Shown here piece by piece: positions 1-6,507 of a DNA stretch of 17,102 nt. How positions within the stretch are numbered: the stretch's first letter is position 1; every line of letters starts with the position of its first letter. Under the pieces are notes generated by a model. That model searched no databases and was not told where the DNA came from. It saw only the letters and a list, made by a program, of their open reading frames with translations. The position numbers and the translations under genes were made by a program. The DNA comes from Bacteroidales bacterium (GTDB taxonomy: Bacteria; Bacteroidota; Bacteroidia; Bacteroidales; FEN-979), in contig JAFGNY010000044.1 of assembly GCA_016926765.1 (NCBI GenBank), forward strand, positions 1 through 17,102, given 5' to 3'.

Positions 1-22
1 GTGATTGTAAAAAACGTGTGGA

Positions 23-376
23 ATGAAAAAGAGATTACTGAGTTTCAGGTATGCGTTTCAGGGGCTTTTCCATTTATTCAGGGGGCAGCCCAATGCATGG
101 ATTCATTTGATCGCTGCGATTGGCGTGATCATTGCAGGCTTCCTTTGTGGTCTTTCAGTCACAGAATGGGGATTTATCATTTTCGCTATTGGGATGGTTT
201 TCGCTGCGGAACTTTTTAATTCTGCCATTGAAGAACTCGTTAACAAAATATCACCTGAGCATGATCTTGTTGCAGGTAAGATCAAGGATCTGGCTGCAGG
301 AGCTGTCCTTGTCGCCGCGATCTCTGCAGCCATTCTCGGATTGCTTATTTTTCTTCCAAAACTTATTGTACATTGA
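23..376 (+). CDS. dgkA: Diacylglycerol kinase family protein (likely undecaprenol kinase), integral membrane
   Basis: A 117-residue protein of the prokaryotic DgkA fold. It phosphorylates diacylglycerol or, as commonly found outside Proteobacteria, undecaprenol, feeding lipid carrier into cell-wall synthesis at the inner membrane. Three hydrophobic segments are visible (about residues 27-45, 48-66 and 91-113). The family signature is intact: E63 and N66 in AELFNSAIEE, E70, then D81, K86 and D89 in the DLVAGKIKDLAAGAV stretch. The length is normal for the family. The start is ATG at 23 because stop codons lie just upstream in this frame, so the gene is complete. No Shine-Dalgarno sequence is seen. 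A BadF-type kinase gene follows 36 bases downstream in the same direction, so the two may be co-transcribed. Family assignment is firm; the exact lipid substrate is inferred. Confidence 0.93.
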   Translation: MKKRLLSFRYAFQGLFHLFRGQPNAWIHLIAAIGVIIAGFLCGLSVTEWGFIIFAIGMVFAAELFNSAIEELVNKISPEHDLVAGKIKDLAAGAVLVAAISAAILGLLIFLPKLIVH

Positions 377-412
377 ATTCCAATTATTTCTTCCATTTCA
401 TGCGAGTATACG

Positions 413-1258
413 ATGATTCTGATTTCTGACAGCGGCTCAACCAAAACCTTATGGGCTCTCATCCAGGATGGGAAACAAGAAAAAATGATCCAGACTCAGG
501 GACTAAATCCATACTTCACACCTCCTGAAATGATGCAGGACATAATTCACAATGAATTAATCCACAAGATTTTAAGTGATAATATTACCCAAATTTATTT
601 TTATGGAGCAGGGTGTTCGACCGACAAAAACAACAACCTGATCCGGAATCAACTACACCATTTTTTCAGAGAAGCTCACATTGAAGTTTTTCACGATATT
701 TTGGGAGCAGGTCGCGCACTTTTCGGAAGGAAACAAGGCATTGCATGCATTCTGGGGACCGGTTGCAACTCCTGTTTTTTCGATGGGAAAGATGTATTCC
801 CTCGAATTCCGTCTCTCGGGTACCTTTATGGTGATGAGGGAGCCGGCTCTTATCTAGGGAAAGAATTCCTTGGAAAGTACCTTAAAAATGAACTTCCGGA
901 ACAGATTAAAACCGCGTTTGACAACAAGTATCATTACACATTGGAAGACATCCTTAATTCACTTTACAACAAACCTTTTCCAAACAGGTTTTTAGCTGCT
1001 TTCAGCCTCTTTCTGAAGGATCACATTGAAGATCAATATATCCATGATCTGATTTATTTCTCCTTCCTTGAATTCATTCAAACACACATCATCAAGTATG
1101 ACCATTACACCTCTTTACCCATTGGCTTCATCGGGTCAATCGCCTATCAATATCAGGGTATTCTTCATGAAGCAGCGCAATCACATTCGTTAGTTCCGGA
1201 AAAAATCCTGCAAACGCCGTTAGAAGGGTTGGTGGAGTACCATGCCAGTGGGCAGTAG
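413..1258 (+). CDS. BadF/BadG/BcrA/BcrD-type ATPase, N-acetylglucosamine kinase-like
   Basis: A 281-residue cytoplasmic kinase of the ASKHA (actin/hexokinase) superfamily, the Bacteroidota group usually annotated as N-acetylglucosamine kinase-like. The phosphate-1 loop is SDSGSTKT (residues 5-12), a second phosphate loop is LGTGCNS (114-120), the conserved GYLYGDEGAGSYLG lies at 136-149, and the adenosine-side glycine motif GFIGSIA lies near residue 239. The likely reaction is ATP-dependent phosphorylation of an amino sugar released by wall recycling; the substrate is inferred from the family only. The protein appears to end naturally near PLEGLVEYH; the last four residues (ASGQ) and the TAG stop are encoded by a heptamer repeat array. 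It is convergent with miaA, only 34 bases away. Confidence 0.88.
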   Translation: MILISDSGSTKTLWALIQDGKQEKMIQTQGLNPYFTPPEMMQDIIHNELIHKILSDNITQIYFYGAGCSTDKNNNLIRNQLHHFFREAHIEVFHDILGAGRALFGRKQGIACILGTGCNSCFFDGKDVFPRIPSLGYLYGDEGAGSYLGKEFLGKYLKNELPEQIKTAFDNKYHYTLEDILNSLYNKPFPNRFLAAFSLFLKDHIEDQYIHDLIYFSFLEFIQTHIIKYDHYTSLPIGFIGSIAYQYQGILHEAAQSHSLVPEKILQTPLEGLVEYHASGQ

Positions 1259-1285
1259 GCAGTGGGTAGTGGGCAGTAGGCAGTT
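1244..1285 (+). repeat. Heptamer tandem array, word GGCAGTR (6 units)
   Basis: Six consecutive 7-base units: GCCAGTG, GGCAGTA, GGCAGTG, GGTAGTG, GGCAGTA, GGCAGTT. The array overlaps the end of the BadF-type kinase gene and supplies its last codons and its TAG stop (1256-1258). The unit GGCAGTA followed by GGCAG contains TAG. Since 7 is coprime to 3, a long array of this word would present a stop in every forward frame. The same word recurs at 7770-7797. Confidence 0.9.
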
Positions 1286-1289
1286 GCAG

Positions 1290-1317
1290 ATTTTACATTT
1301 TACATTTTGCATTTATA
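1290..1317 (-). repeat. Heptamer tandem array, word GTAAAAT on the minus strand (4 units)
   Basis: Plus-strand units are ATTTTAC, ATTTTAC, ATTTTGC, ATTTATA (the last degenerate). Read on the minus strand this encodes the final residues of MiaA (INAKCKM) and its TAA stop at 1293-1295. It sits 4 bases from the GGCAGTR array, so two arrays with unrelated words lie side by side between convergent genes, each within the 3' end of one of them. Confidence 0.8.
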
Positions 1318-2195
1318 AAACTCTTGATTTCTTCCAACCCGTCCGGCTCAAACCATCGAATTTCCGGATCCTTTTTCAGCCAGGTCAGTTGCCGTTTTGC
1401 ATACCGCCGGGTGTTTGTTTTAATTTTTTCGACAGCTTCGTCCAGGGTATAGTATCCTTCCAAAAAAGAGAATAACTCTTTATAGCCTACCGTATTAAGT
1501 GCGTTCAGGTGTTTGCATCCAATCAACGACGCTACTTCATCCAGCAAGCCCTGGTCCATCATTTGATCAACGCGTTGATTAATCCGTTTATACAGGGTTT
1601 CCCTATTCATCGAAAGTCCGATTTTAATTACCTTGAAAGGCCGTTGGATGGATTTCCCTTTCCGTAATAATGAATAAGGGATTCCGGTAGCCAGGCATAC
1701 TTCCAGTGCCCGAAGTAACCGTTTTGGGTTTGCCCTGTCCATTTTCATGTAATAGGCAGGATCCAACCTTTTCAATTCGGATAGCAGTACATCCACACCA
1801 TCTCTGAAGAGCTTCTCTTTCAATTCAAGGCGAATTTCCGGATCAGGATCCGGGAGATCGTCCATTCCATGTGTGACAGCATGAATGTAAAGACCTGATC
1901 CTCCAACCATTACTACTTTGTCGTTCGACTGAAAAAGCTGATCACACAAATTAAGGCTATCGGTTTCAAACCTATAAGCATTGTACGAATCCATCACTGA
2001 GAGAAATCCGATCAGATGGTGAGGGACTGTCGACAGCTCTTCATGTGAAGGCTTTGCCACGCCAATGTTCAACTCGTTGTAAAACTGGCGTGAGTCACAG
2101 GAAATAATCTCCGAGGAATAACTTTCAGCCAACTGGATGGCAAGGCGGGTTTTTCCAACTGCCGTAGGGCCGGTGATAACGATCAGGGATGGCAT
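1293..2195 (-). CDS. miaA: tRNA dimethylallyltransferase (tRNA A37 isopentenyltransferase)
   Basis: A 300-residue enzyme that transfers the dimethylallyl group of DMAPP to N6 of adenosine 37 in tRNAs reading UNN codons. The P-loop GPTAVGKT is at residues 9-16, followed by the catalytic-region motif ISCDSRQFYNELNIGVAKP (31-49), GGSGLYI (98-104) and the C-terminal NTVGYKE and NTRRYAKRQLTWLKK signatures. Length is normal. The ATG lies only 3 bases beyond the stop of the pRiA4b-like gene, so it is almost certainly in one transcript with that gene and probably with the upstream CCA-adding-enzyme gene, making a tRNA-maturation cluster. The last six or seven residues and the stop codon come from a heptamer repeat, so the C-terminus has been rewritten by that array. 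The core is untouched. Confidence 0.96.
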   Translation of the reverse strand: MPSLIVITGPTAVGKTRLAIQLAESYSSEIISCDSRQFYNELNIGVAKPSHEELSTVPHHLIGFLSVMDSYNAYRFETDSLNLCDQLFQSNDKVVMVGGSGLYIHAVTHGMDDLPDPDPEIRLELKEKLFRDGVDVLLSELKRLDPAYYMKMDRANPKRLLRALEVCLATGIPYSLLRKGKSIQRPFKVIKIGLSMNRETLYKRINQRVDQMMDQGLLDEVASLIGCKHLNALNTVGYKELFSFLEGYYTLDEAVEKIKTNTRRYAKRQLTWLKKDPEIRWFEPDGLEEIKSFINAKCKM

Positions 2196-2198
2196 GCA

Positions 2199-3044
2199 TC
2201 AGTCATCGTCAATTTCGTCGCTGAACTTAGCGTATTTTATTTCGATATTTTCGATGTTGTCATAATCTTCGAGATGCTCCATTCCATCACTAAAGTCCTC
2301 CTTTTCATCTTCATCCTCTATTTCCTCTTCTTCATGAAAGATATCATCTGATTCAACTGCGTTGACGTTAGGTTTTTTACGTAATTTCGAGCCAGAAGGA
2401 GGCAATGGGATTTCAAGTTCCTTTTCTGTTTCGTCGAACAGAATATTGCTCAACTGATCTTCGATCTGGGCCAGTTCTGCCTCGTTTTCTTCTATCCCAT
2501 CGAGTTTAGCAAGTGGATCTGTATCAGGGATTTCCTGTTTCAGCAATTCAGACTGAATCCGGATATCCTCCTCCTTCACCTCTGTAATGAATAATTCCGT
2601 CTTCTTTGGTAAATCTCCGACCCATTTCACACACTTCGGGTACAAACCTTCTTCGTCGGAATGCATGATTTTCAACAACTCAATAAGAAATGTAAAGGAT
2701 TCCCAGCCTTGGTACTCAAAAATCATTCTCTGATGAGGATCTTCAATATAGTCTTTCAACTTTGAATCCTTCATCAGCTTCGGGATGATCGTGATATCAA
2801 CTATTTCATCCATCTCTGCATCATATCGCCTTACTTTCTTTTCGATCCGGTAAAGAGTAATCTCCTTGCCTTTTTTGTATTTTTTATCTGTCAGATAAAA
2901 AGAGGCTTGCTGAGCCGGGATCAGTTCCGCAGATTCCAGGATAGTCTGGTAAAAATCGATGAATTTTTGCCCAGGTTGAATACAGATCTCCCTTAAAAAC
3001 TCTTCATGCTCCTCTGACGAAATTTTAAAGCGATAGATTAACAT
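2199..3044 (-). CDS. Plasmid pRiA4b ORF-3-like family protein with acidic C-terminal tail
   Basis: A 281-residue protein whose first 145 residues fit the pRiA4b ORF-3-like (IS1096 TnpR-like) fold: the opening MLIYRFKISSEEHEEFLREI, the central DITIIPKLM and IFEYQGWESFTFLIELLKI, and PKCVKWVGDLPKK around 136-148. No catalytic residues are known for this family and its role is unresolved. From about residue 180 the chain is low in complexity, and residues 232-281 are dominated by Glu and Asp (for example EEEEIEDEDEKED), with one basic patch near 220-225 (KLRKK). The gene lies 35 bases after the CCA-type gene and 3 bases before miaA, so it probably shares their transcript. That context suggests, without proving, a link to tRNA or RNA handling. 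A TAnnTTTG box lies just upstream. The family name is moderately sure; function is not assigned. Confidence 0.8.
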   Translation of the reverse strand: MLIYRFKISSEEHEEFLREICIQPGQKFIDFYQTILESAELIPAQQASFYLTDKKYKKGKEITLYRIEKKVRRYDAEMDEIVDITIIPKLMKDSKLKDYIEDPHQRMIFEYQGWESFTFLIELLKIMHSDEEGLYPKCVKWVGDLPKKTELFITEVKEEDIRIQSELLKQEIPDTDPLAKLDGIEENEAELAQIEDQLSNILFDETEKELEIPLPPSGSKLRKKPNVNAVESDDIFHEEEEIEDEDEKEDFSDGMEHLEDYDNIENIEIKYAKFSDEIDDD

Positions 3045-3067
3045 GACTTATCCCTCCATATATAGTT

Positions 3068-3075
3068 CAAAGATA
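3068..3075 (-). promoter_or_regulatory. Possible Bacteroidota -7 box (TATCTTTG) before the pRiA4b-like gene
   Basis: The minus strand reads TATCTTTG, a perfect match to TAnnTTTG, 23 bases before the ATG of the pRiA4b-like gene. The -33 element is poor: only a TTG about 22 bases further upstream, inside the end of the CCA-type gene. It could be an internal promoter for the pRiA4b-like gene and miaA. Confidence 0.4.
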
Positions 3076-3079
3076 CAGA

Positions 3080-4495
3080 TTATTCCACTATTCGTTTCAA
3101 TCCAAGTTTTTCACCCTGCGTCATCATAAACTCACGGGCGGCCTCGAATTCATTAGGAATTTCACCTTCAAGAATCGCTTCCCTGATGGCATCTTTTATC
3201 ATTCCAACCTCTTTGGAAGGCGGGATACCAAAGGTCGTCATGATCAGTTCCCCGCTAACCGGAGGCTGCCAGTTACGAAGGCGGTCTTTTTCCTCAATTT
3301 CTTTCAGTTTTCTGCGTACGATGACGAAATTTTCCAGGTATTTTTTTACTTTCTCTGGATTTTTAGAAGTGATGTCTGCTTCGCAAAGACACATCAGATC
3401 ATCCACCTCATCCCCGGCATCAAAGAGAAGCCGTCTGACGGCTGAATCGGTTACAATATCTTCTGCAAGGGCGATAGGTCTCAGGTGCAGCAACACCATC
3501 TTCTCCACATACTTCATCTTTTCGTTCATCGGCAGCCGTAACCTCCTAAAGATCCGGGGGACCATCCTGGCTCCTTTAAAATCATGGGCATGAAAAGTCC
3601 AGCCGGTACCTGGCACAAATTTTTTCGTGAGCGGTTTTGCAATATCGTGAAGGATAGCGGCCCAGCGAAGCCAAAGATTATCAGAGACTTCGGCAACATT
3701 GTCGAGGACTGTGAGGGTATGGAAGAAATTGTCTTTATGGCCGCGGCCATCAATGATCTCAGACCCTTTCAGGTCGACCATCTCCGGAAAGACCATGTTA
3801 AGGATCCCGGTTTCTTCCAATAAAACAAACCCGCGAGAAGGCTTAGGGGAAGCAACAATCAGATTGAGTTCATCCGCTATCCGTTCTTGTGAAACAATTT
3901 CCAGCCTCGAAGCATTTCTGGAGATCGCCTGATAGCAGGCTGGATCAATGATGAAATCAAGCTGCGTGGCAAACCGAATCGCCCTCATCATCCGGAGAGG
4001 ATCGTCGGAGAAGGTGATATCCGGGTCGAGGGGCGTGCGGATCAGTTTTCGTTCCAGATCTTCCACTCCATGAAACGGGTCGACCAACCTGCCAAATGAA
4101 TCGGGCCGGAGATCCAATGCCATCGCGTTGATGGTGAAATCCCTCCGGTTTTGGTCATCCTCCAGTGTGCCATCTTCAACCACCGGTTTCCGTGAGCTAC
4201 TTCTGTAGGACTCCTTGCGTGCACCGACGAATTCAATTTTCCATCCATGGTAGCTAATCATCGCGGTTCCGAAGTTCCTGAAAAATTTCACCGGAATATT
4301 TTCTCCAAGCTTTTCAGCCACGGCATAGGCAAAGTCGATCCCACTTCCCAGAACGACAATATCGATATCCTGTTTATGGTCCCGTTTCAGTAAAAGGTCC
4401 CTTACAAAACCGCCAATCACAAATGCGGGTTGCCCAAGAGATTCGGAAACAGCTGAAATCACGCCAAAAACCGGATTGTTGAGAGAGGTAGTCAT
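3080..4495 (-). CDS. cca: tRNA nucleotidyltransferase / poly(A) polymerase family protein with HD domain (CCA-adding type)
   Basis: A 471-residue class II nucleotidyltransferase. The head has GGFVRD (28-33), the metal-binding DIDIVV (43-48), RRDFTINAMALD (117-128) and the PLRMMRAIRFATQLDF neck (166-181). An HD phosphohydrolase domain follows, with HKDNFFHTLTVLD near 253-265 and HD at 283-284 in LHDIAKPLTK. The expected role is adding or repairing the 3' CCA end of tRNA with CTP and ATP; Bacteroidota usually carry this HD-containing form. A poly(A) polymerase role cannot be excluded from sequence. The gene leads a tRNA-maturation cluster with a pRiA4b-like gene and miaA, and is divergent from the dehydrogenase gene. 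The ATG at 4495 has no in-frame ATG close upstream and lies only 5 bases after a TATCTTTG box, which suggests a very short leader or a leaderless message. Confidence 0.92.
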   Translation of the reverse strand: MTTSLNNPVFGVISAVSESLGQPAFVIGGFVRDLLLKRDHKQDIDIVVLGSGIDFAYAVAEKLGENIPVKFFRNFGTAMISYHGWKIEFVGARKESYRSSSRKPVVEDGTLEDDQNRRDFTINAMALDLRPDSFGRLVDPFHGVEDLERKLIRTPLDPDITFSDDPLRMMRAIRFATQLDFIIDPACYQAISRNASRLEIVSQERIADELNLIVASPKPSRGFVLLEETGILNMVFPEMVDLKGSEIIDGRGHKDNFFHTLTVLDNVAEVSDNLWLRWAAILHDIAKPLTKKFVPGTGWTFHAHDFKGARMVPRIFRRLRLPMNEKMKYVEKMVLLHLRPIALAEDIVTDSAVRRLLFDAGDEVDDLMCLCEADITSKNPEKVKKYLENFVIVRRKLKEIEEKDRLRNWQPPVSGELIMTTFGIPPSKEVGMIKDAIREAILEGEIPNEFEAAREFMMTQGEKLGLKRIVE

Positions 4496-4500
4496 CCGGG

Positions 4501-4508
4501 CAAAGATA
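4501..4508 (-). promoter_or_regulatory. Possible Bacteroidota -7 box (TATCTTTG) for the CCA-type gene
   Basis: The minus strand reads TATCTTTG, a perfect TAnnTTTG match ending 5 bases before the ATG at 4495. No clear TTTG lies 19-21 bases upstream, so the -33 half is weak. If it is used, transcription would begin at or next to the start codon, giving a leaderless or near-leaderless message. The same octamer faces the other way at 4557-4564. Confidence 0.5.
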
Positions 4509-4533
4509 CAAAATCCGATTTTGATGAAATCCT

Positions 4534-4564
4534 TTTGCGGGAAATTCTACTCGTTGTATCTTTG
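4534..4564 (+). promoter_or_regulatory. Full Bacteroidota-type promoter before the dehydrogenase/HD/hydro-lyase operon
   Basis: TTTG at 4534-4537, a 19-base spacer, then TATCTTTG at 4557-4564. This matches the Bacteroidota sigma consensus TTTG-N19-21-TAnnTTTG in both halves and in spacing. Transcription would start near 4571, giving a leader of roughly 35 bases before the ATG at 4605. This also decides the gene start, since the longer open frame would run through the promoter. Confidence 0.8.
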
Positions 4565-4604
4565 CCAGTTCAAACGTTTATTCTTCCACCTAAACCCATT
4601 CATT

Positions 4605-5807
4605 ATGTCAAAAAGAACTATTGTTGCCATGCCCGGAGACGGCATAGGAAAAGTTGTTTTGAATGAAGCGATTCGTATTCTTGATGCCGTTGGTTTCGAT
4701 GCCGAATATGTTCACGGAGATATTGGATGGGAGTTCTGGTGCACTGAAGGGAACCCTCTCCCTGACCGGACTCTCCGACTCCTTGAAGAGCACAAGATCG
4801 GACTTTTCGGAGCCATCACTTCGAAACCCAAAGACAAAGCTGCTGCTGAACTCGCCCCCGGGTTGAGAGATAAAGGGTATGTTTACTATAGTCCGATCGT
4901 AAGCATGCGTCAGCGATACGATCTGGATATCTGTATGAGACCCTGTAAAACATTTACGGGGAACCCATTGAATTTCATCCGTCGGGGATTTGGAGGGACG
5001 ATTGAAGAACCCGAAATCGACACGATGATTTTCCGGCAAAATACCGAAGGGTTATATGGAGGAGTTGAATGGACCCATCCCTCAGATCAGGTCTATGATG
5101 CCTTGATGACCCATCCGAAATTCAAGCAAAATTTCGCATGGTGTCCCCGTCCTGAATTAGCTGTTTCGACACGAATCTTCACTAAAAAATATACGGAACG
5201 GATTGTCCGTGCAGCGTTTGAATACGCCAAATCAAAAGGGTTTGAATCCGTTACCGTTTGTGAGAAACCCAATGTGATTCGGGAGACTTCCGGAATGATG
5301 CTTAAAATTGCCCAAGATCTGGCAAAAACTGAATACCCCGGCATCTATGTCAACAATACAAATATCGATGCCCAGATGATGTGGCTCACAAAAAATCCCG
5401 AAATCTACAATGTCATCGTAGCTGGAAACATGTTCGGGGATATCGTGTCAGACGGCTTTGCGGGTTTGGTAGGCGGTTTGGGTTTCGCATGCAGCGCCAA
5501 TATCGGCCCGGAAATTGCCGTTTTTGAACCTACTCATGGCTCTGCCCCCAAGTATGCAGAGATGAATCCCTCCATTGTCAACCCCATTGCTATGATCCTC
5601 TCTGCCTGCATGATGCTGGATCATATTGGCGAAACAGAGCTTTCGAACAAGATTCAGCATGCTGTTGCCGAAGTAATTCTGGAAGGGAAAGTTAAAACCT
5701 ATGACATGATGAAACTTCCCGGCAAACAGGATGTGATTGAAAAAGGGGCAGCCACTACACAGCAAATGGCCGACGCAGTGATTTTTAAAATTAGAATGCA
5801 GGAATGA
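4605..5807 (+). CDS. Isocitrate/isopropylmalate dehydrogenase family protein (probably isocitrate dehydrogenase)
   Basis: A 400-residue beta-decarboxylating dehydrogenase that oxidises a (2R,3S)-hydroxyacid and releases CO2. MPGDGIG is at residues 9-15. The substrate-binding stretch SPIVSMRQRYDLDICMRP (96-113) resembles isocitrate dehydrogenase (DLYICLRP) more than isopropylmalate dehydrogenase (DLFANLRP). NTEGLYGGVEW (146-156) holds the catalytic Tyr151; K221, D255, D279 and D283 (GNMFGDIVSD) match the remaining catalytic and metal ligands. HGSAPKYAEMN (311-321) carries the Lys-Tyr pair that contacts the NADP 2'-phosphate in E. coli isocitrate dehydrogenase, so NADP use is inferred. The open frame extends upstream to 4476, but ATG at 4605 gives the normal N-terminus and follows a good promoter. 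The C-terminal RMQE and the stop lie in an 8-base repeat array. An HD gene and an aconitase-like gene follow. Homoisocitrate is an alternative substrate. Confidence 0.9.
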   Translation: MSKRTIVAMPGDGIGKVVLNEAIRILDAVGFDAEYVHGDIGWEFWCTEGNPLPDRTLRLLEEHKIGLFGAITSKPKDKAAAELAPGLRDKGYVYYSPIVSMRQRYDLDICMRPCKTFTGNPLNFIRRGFGGTIEEPEIDTMIFRQNTEGLYGGVEWTHPSDQVYDALMTHPKFKQNFAWCPRPELAVSTRIFTKKYTERIVRAAFEYAKSKGFESVTVCEKPNVIRETSGMMLKIAQDLAKTEYPGIYVNNTNIDAQMMWLTKNPEIYNVIVAGNMFGDIVSDGFAGLVGGLGFACSANIGPEIAVFEPTHGSAPKYAEMNPSIVNPIAMILSACMMLDHIGETELSNKIQHAVAEVILEGKVKTYDMMKLPGKQDVIEKGAATTQQMADAVIFKIRMQE

Positions 5808-5840
5808 AGGAATGAAGGAATGCAGGAATACAAGAATGTA
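5793..5840 (+). repeat. Octamer tandem array, word GGAATGAA (6 units)
   Basis: Units of 8 bases: AGAATGCA, GGAATGAA, GGAATGAA, GGAATGCA, GGAATACA, AGAATGTA. This is the only period-8 array in the window. It encodes the last residues of the dehydrogenase (RMQE) and supplies its TGA stop at 5805-5807, then fills most of the gap to the HD gene. Read repeatedly, GGAATGAA contains TGA, so it stops every forward frame. Confidence 0.9.
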
Positions 5841-5863
5841 TTGATACATTAAAACAGGAAAAT

Positions 5864-6412
5864 ATGACAAGCGAAATAATAAACCTCTGGCCTGAGCTGA
5901 TGTGGATCGGGGATGAAGATCTCCGTGAAAAAACAGCCAAAACATGGCAGTTGGCATTGGAACAAAGCGTGTTGACCCCGGCCGATCTCGACCGGATTCC
6001 GTTTACACTGCTTGCCGGCCCTGATATGAAAGTTTCCTTTATGGCCCACAAGCGATGTGTGGTGCATGTTGCCCGGGAATCTGCCATCAAAATGACAGAG
6101 TTTTTCGGAAAAGACATGCCCATCGATATGGACGTACTGATTGCCGGCGCTATTCTGGCGGATGTCGGAAAGCTGCTTGAGTACGAACTGGATGAATCGG
6201 GAAAATCGTTTCAGGGACCCTATGGAAAATACCTAAGGCACCCCTTCTCCGGCGTATCGCTGGCTGAGAAATGCGGCGTTCCGCCGGCAGTCTGTCATAT
6301 CATTGCCACCCATGCAGGAGAAGGGAATATGGTAAAACGGACGGTGGAAGCCTACATTGTACACCATGCTGATTTTATGACGTTTGAACCCTTCAGGGAG
6401 AGACTGAAATGA
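5864..6412 (+). CDS. Small HD-fold protein with altered HD motif, in a dehydrogenase/hydro-lyase operon
   Basis: A 182-residue soluble protein with the spacing of an HD metal-dependent phosphohydrolase: H68 (HKRCVVHVARES), then ILADVGKLLEYE (97-108), H126 (HPFSG), H150 (ATHAGEG) and HHADF (167-171). The defining His-Asp pair is Ala99-Asp100, where the family normally has HD in an LHDIGK context; the other probable metal ligands remain. It may be a hydrolase with a modified or mononuclear metal site, or a non-catalytic ligand-binding HD protein. Its substrate is unknown. It lies between the dehydrogenase and the LeuC-LeuD fusion on the same strand (56 and 95 base gaps), implying a role in that pathway, such as metabolite repair or regulation; this is inference from position. 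The end of the gene abuts a heptamer array. Confidence 0.78.
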   Translation: MTSEIINLWPELMWIGDEDLREKTAKTWQLALEQSVLTPADLDRIPFTLLAGPDMKVSFMAHKRCVVHVARESAIKMTEFFGKDMPIDMDVLIAGAILADVGKLLEYELDESGKSFQGPYGKYLRHPFSGVSLAEKCGVPPAVCHIIATHAGEGNMVKRTVEAYIVHHADFMTFEPFRERLK

Positions 6413-6413
6413 A

Positions 6414-6455
6414 GGACGAGAGAGGAGGGACGAAGGGTGAAGGACGAGAAACGAA
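6414..6455 (+). repeat. Heptamer tandem array, word GGACGAG (6 units)
   Basis: Units: GGACGAG, AGAGGAG, GGACGAA, GGGTGAA, GGACGAG, AAACGAA. It starts one base after the HD gene's TGA stop. Following bases (TGCAAGT, TTGAAGT, TAGAACA) may be further decayed units. The same word is found at 8365-8385 on the opposite strand and in frame at 16185-16226. Confidence 0.82.
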
Positions 6456-6507
6456 TGCAAGTTTGAAGTTAGAACATAGAGGTAAACGTGAATTAAATAC
6501 TTGACGT

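Noticed and set aside
1259..1292. Rho-independent terminator between the convergent BadF kinase and miaA genes
   Set aside because: No inverted repeat followed by a T-run was found; the gap is filled by two heptamer arrays that are direct repeats.
1244..1317. CRISPR array or integron attachment site
   Set aside because: Units are contiguous 7-base direct repeats with no spacers, and no cas or integrase gene is present.
3186..3932. Plus-strand open frames over the CCA-type gene
   Set aside because: Antisense shadows of a well-supported gene, with no recognisable domains.
4476..4604. Upstream extension of the dehydrogenase reading frame (43 extra codons)
   Set aside because: The stretch runs through a full promoter (4534-4564) and adds residues unlike the family; ATG at 4605 gives the usual N-terminus MSKRTIVAMPGDGIG.
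5791..6123. Minus-strand open frame across the octamer array with a peptide repeat (HSFIPAFLHSFIPAF)
   Set aside because: It is antisense to the dehydrogenase end and the HD gene, and its repeats merely reflect the octamer array; no family resemblance.
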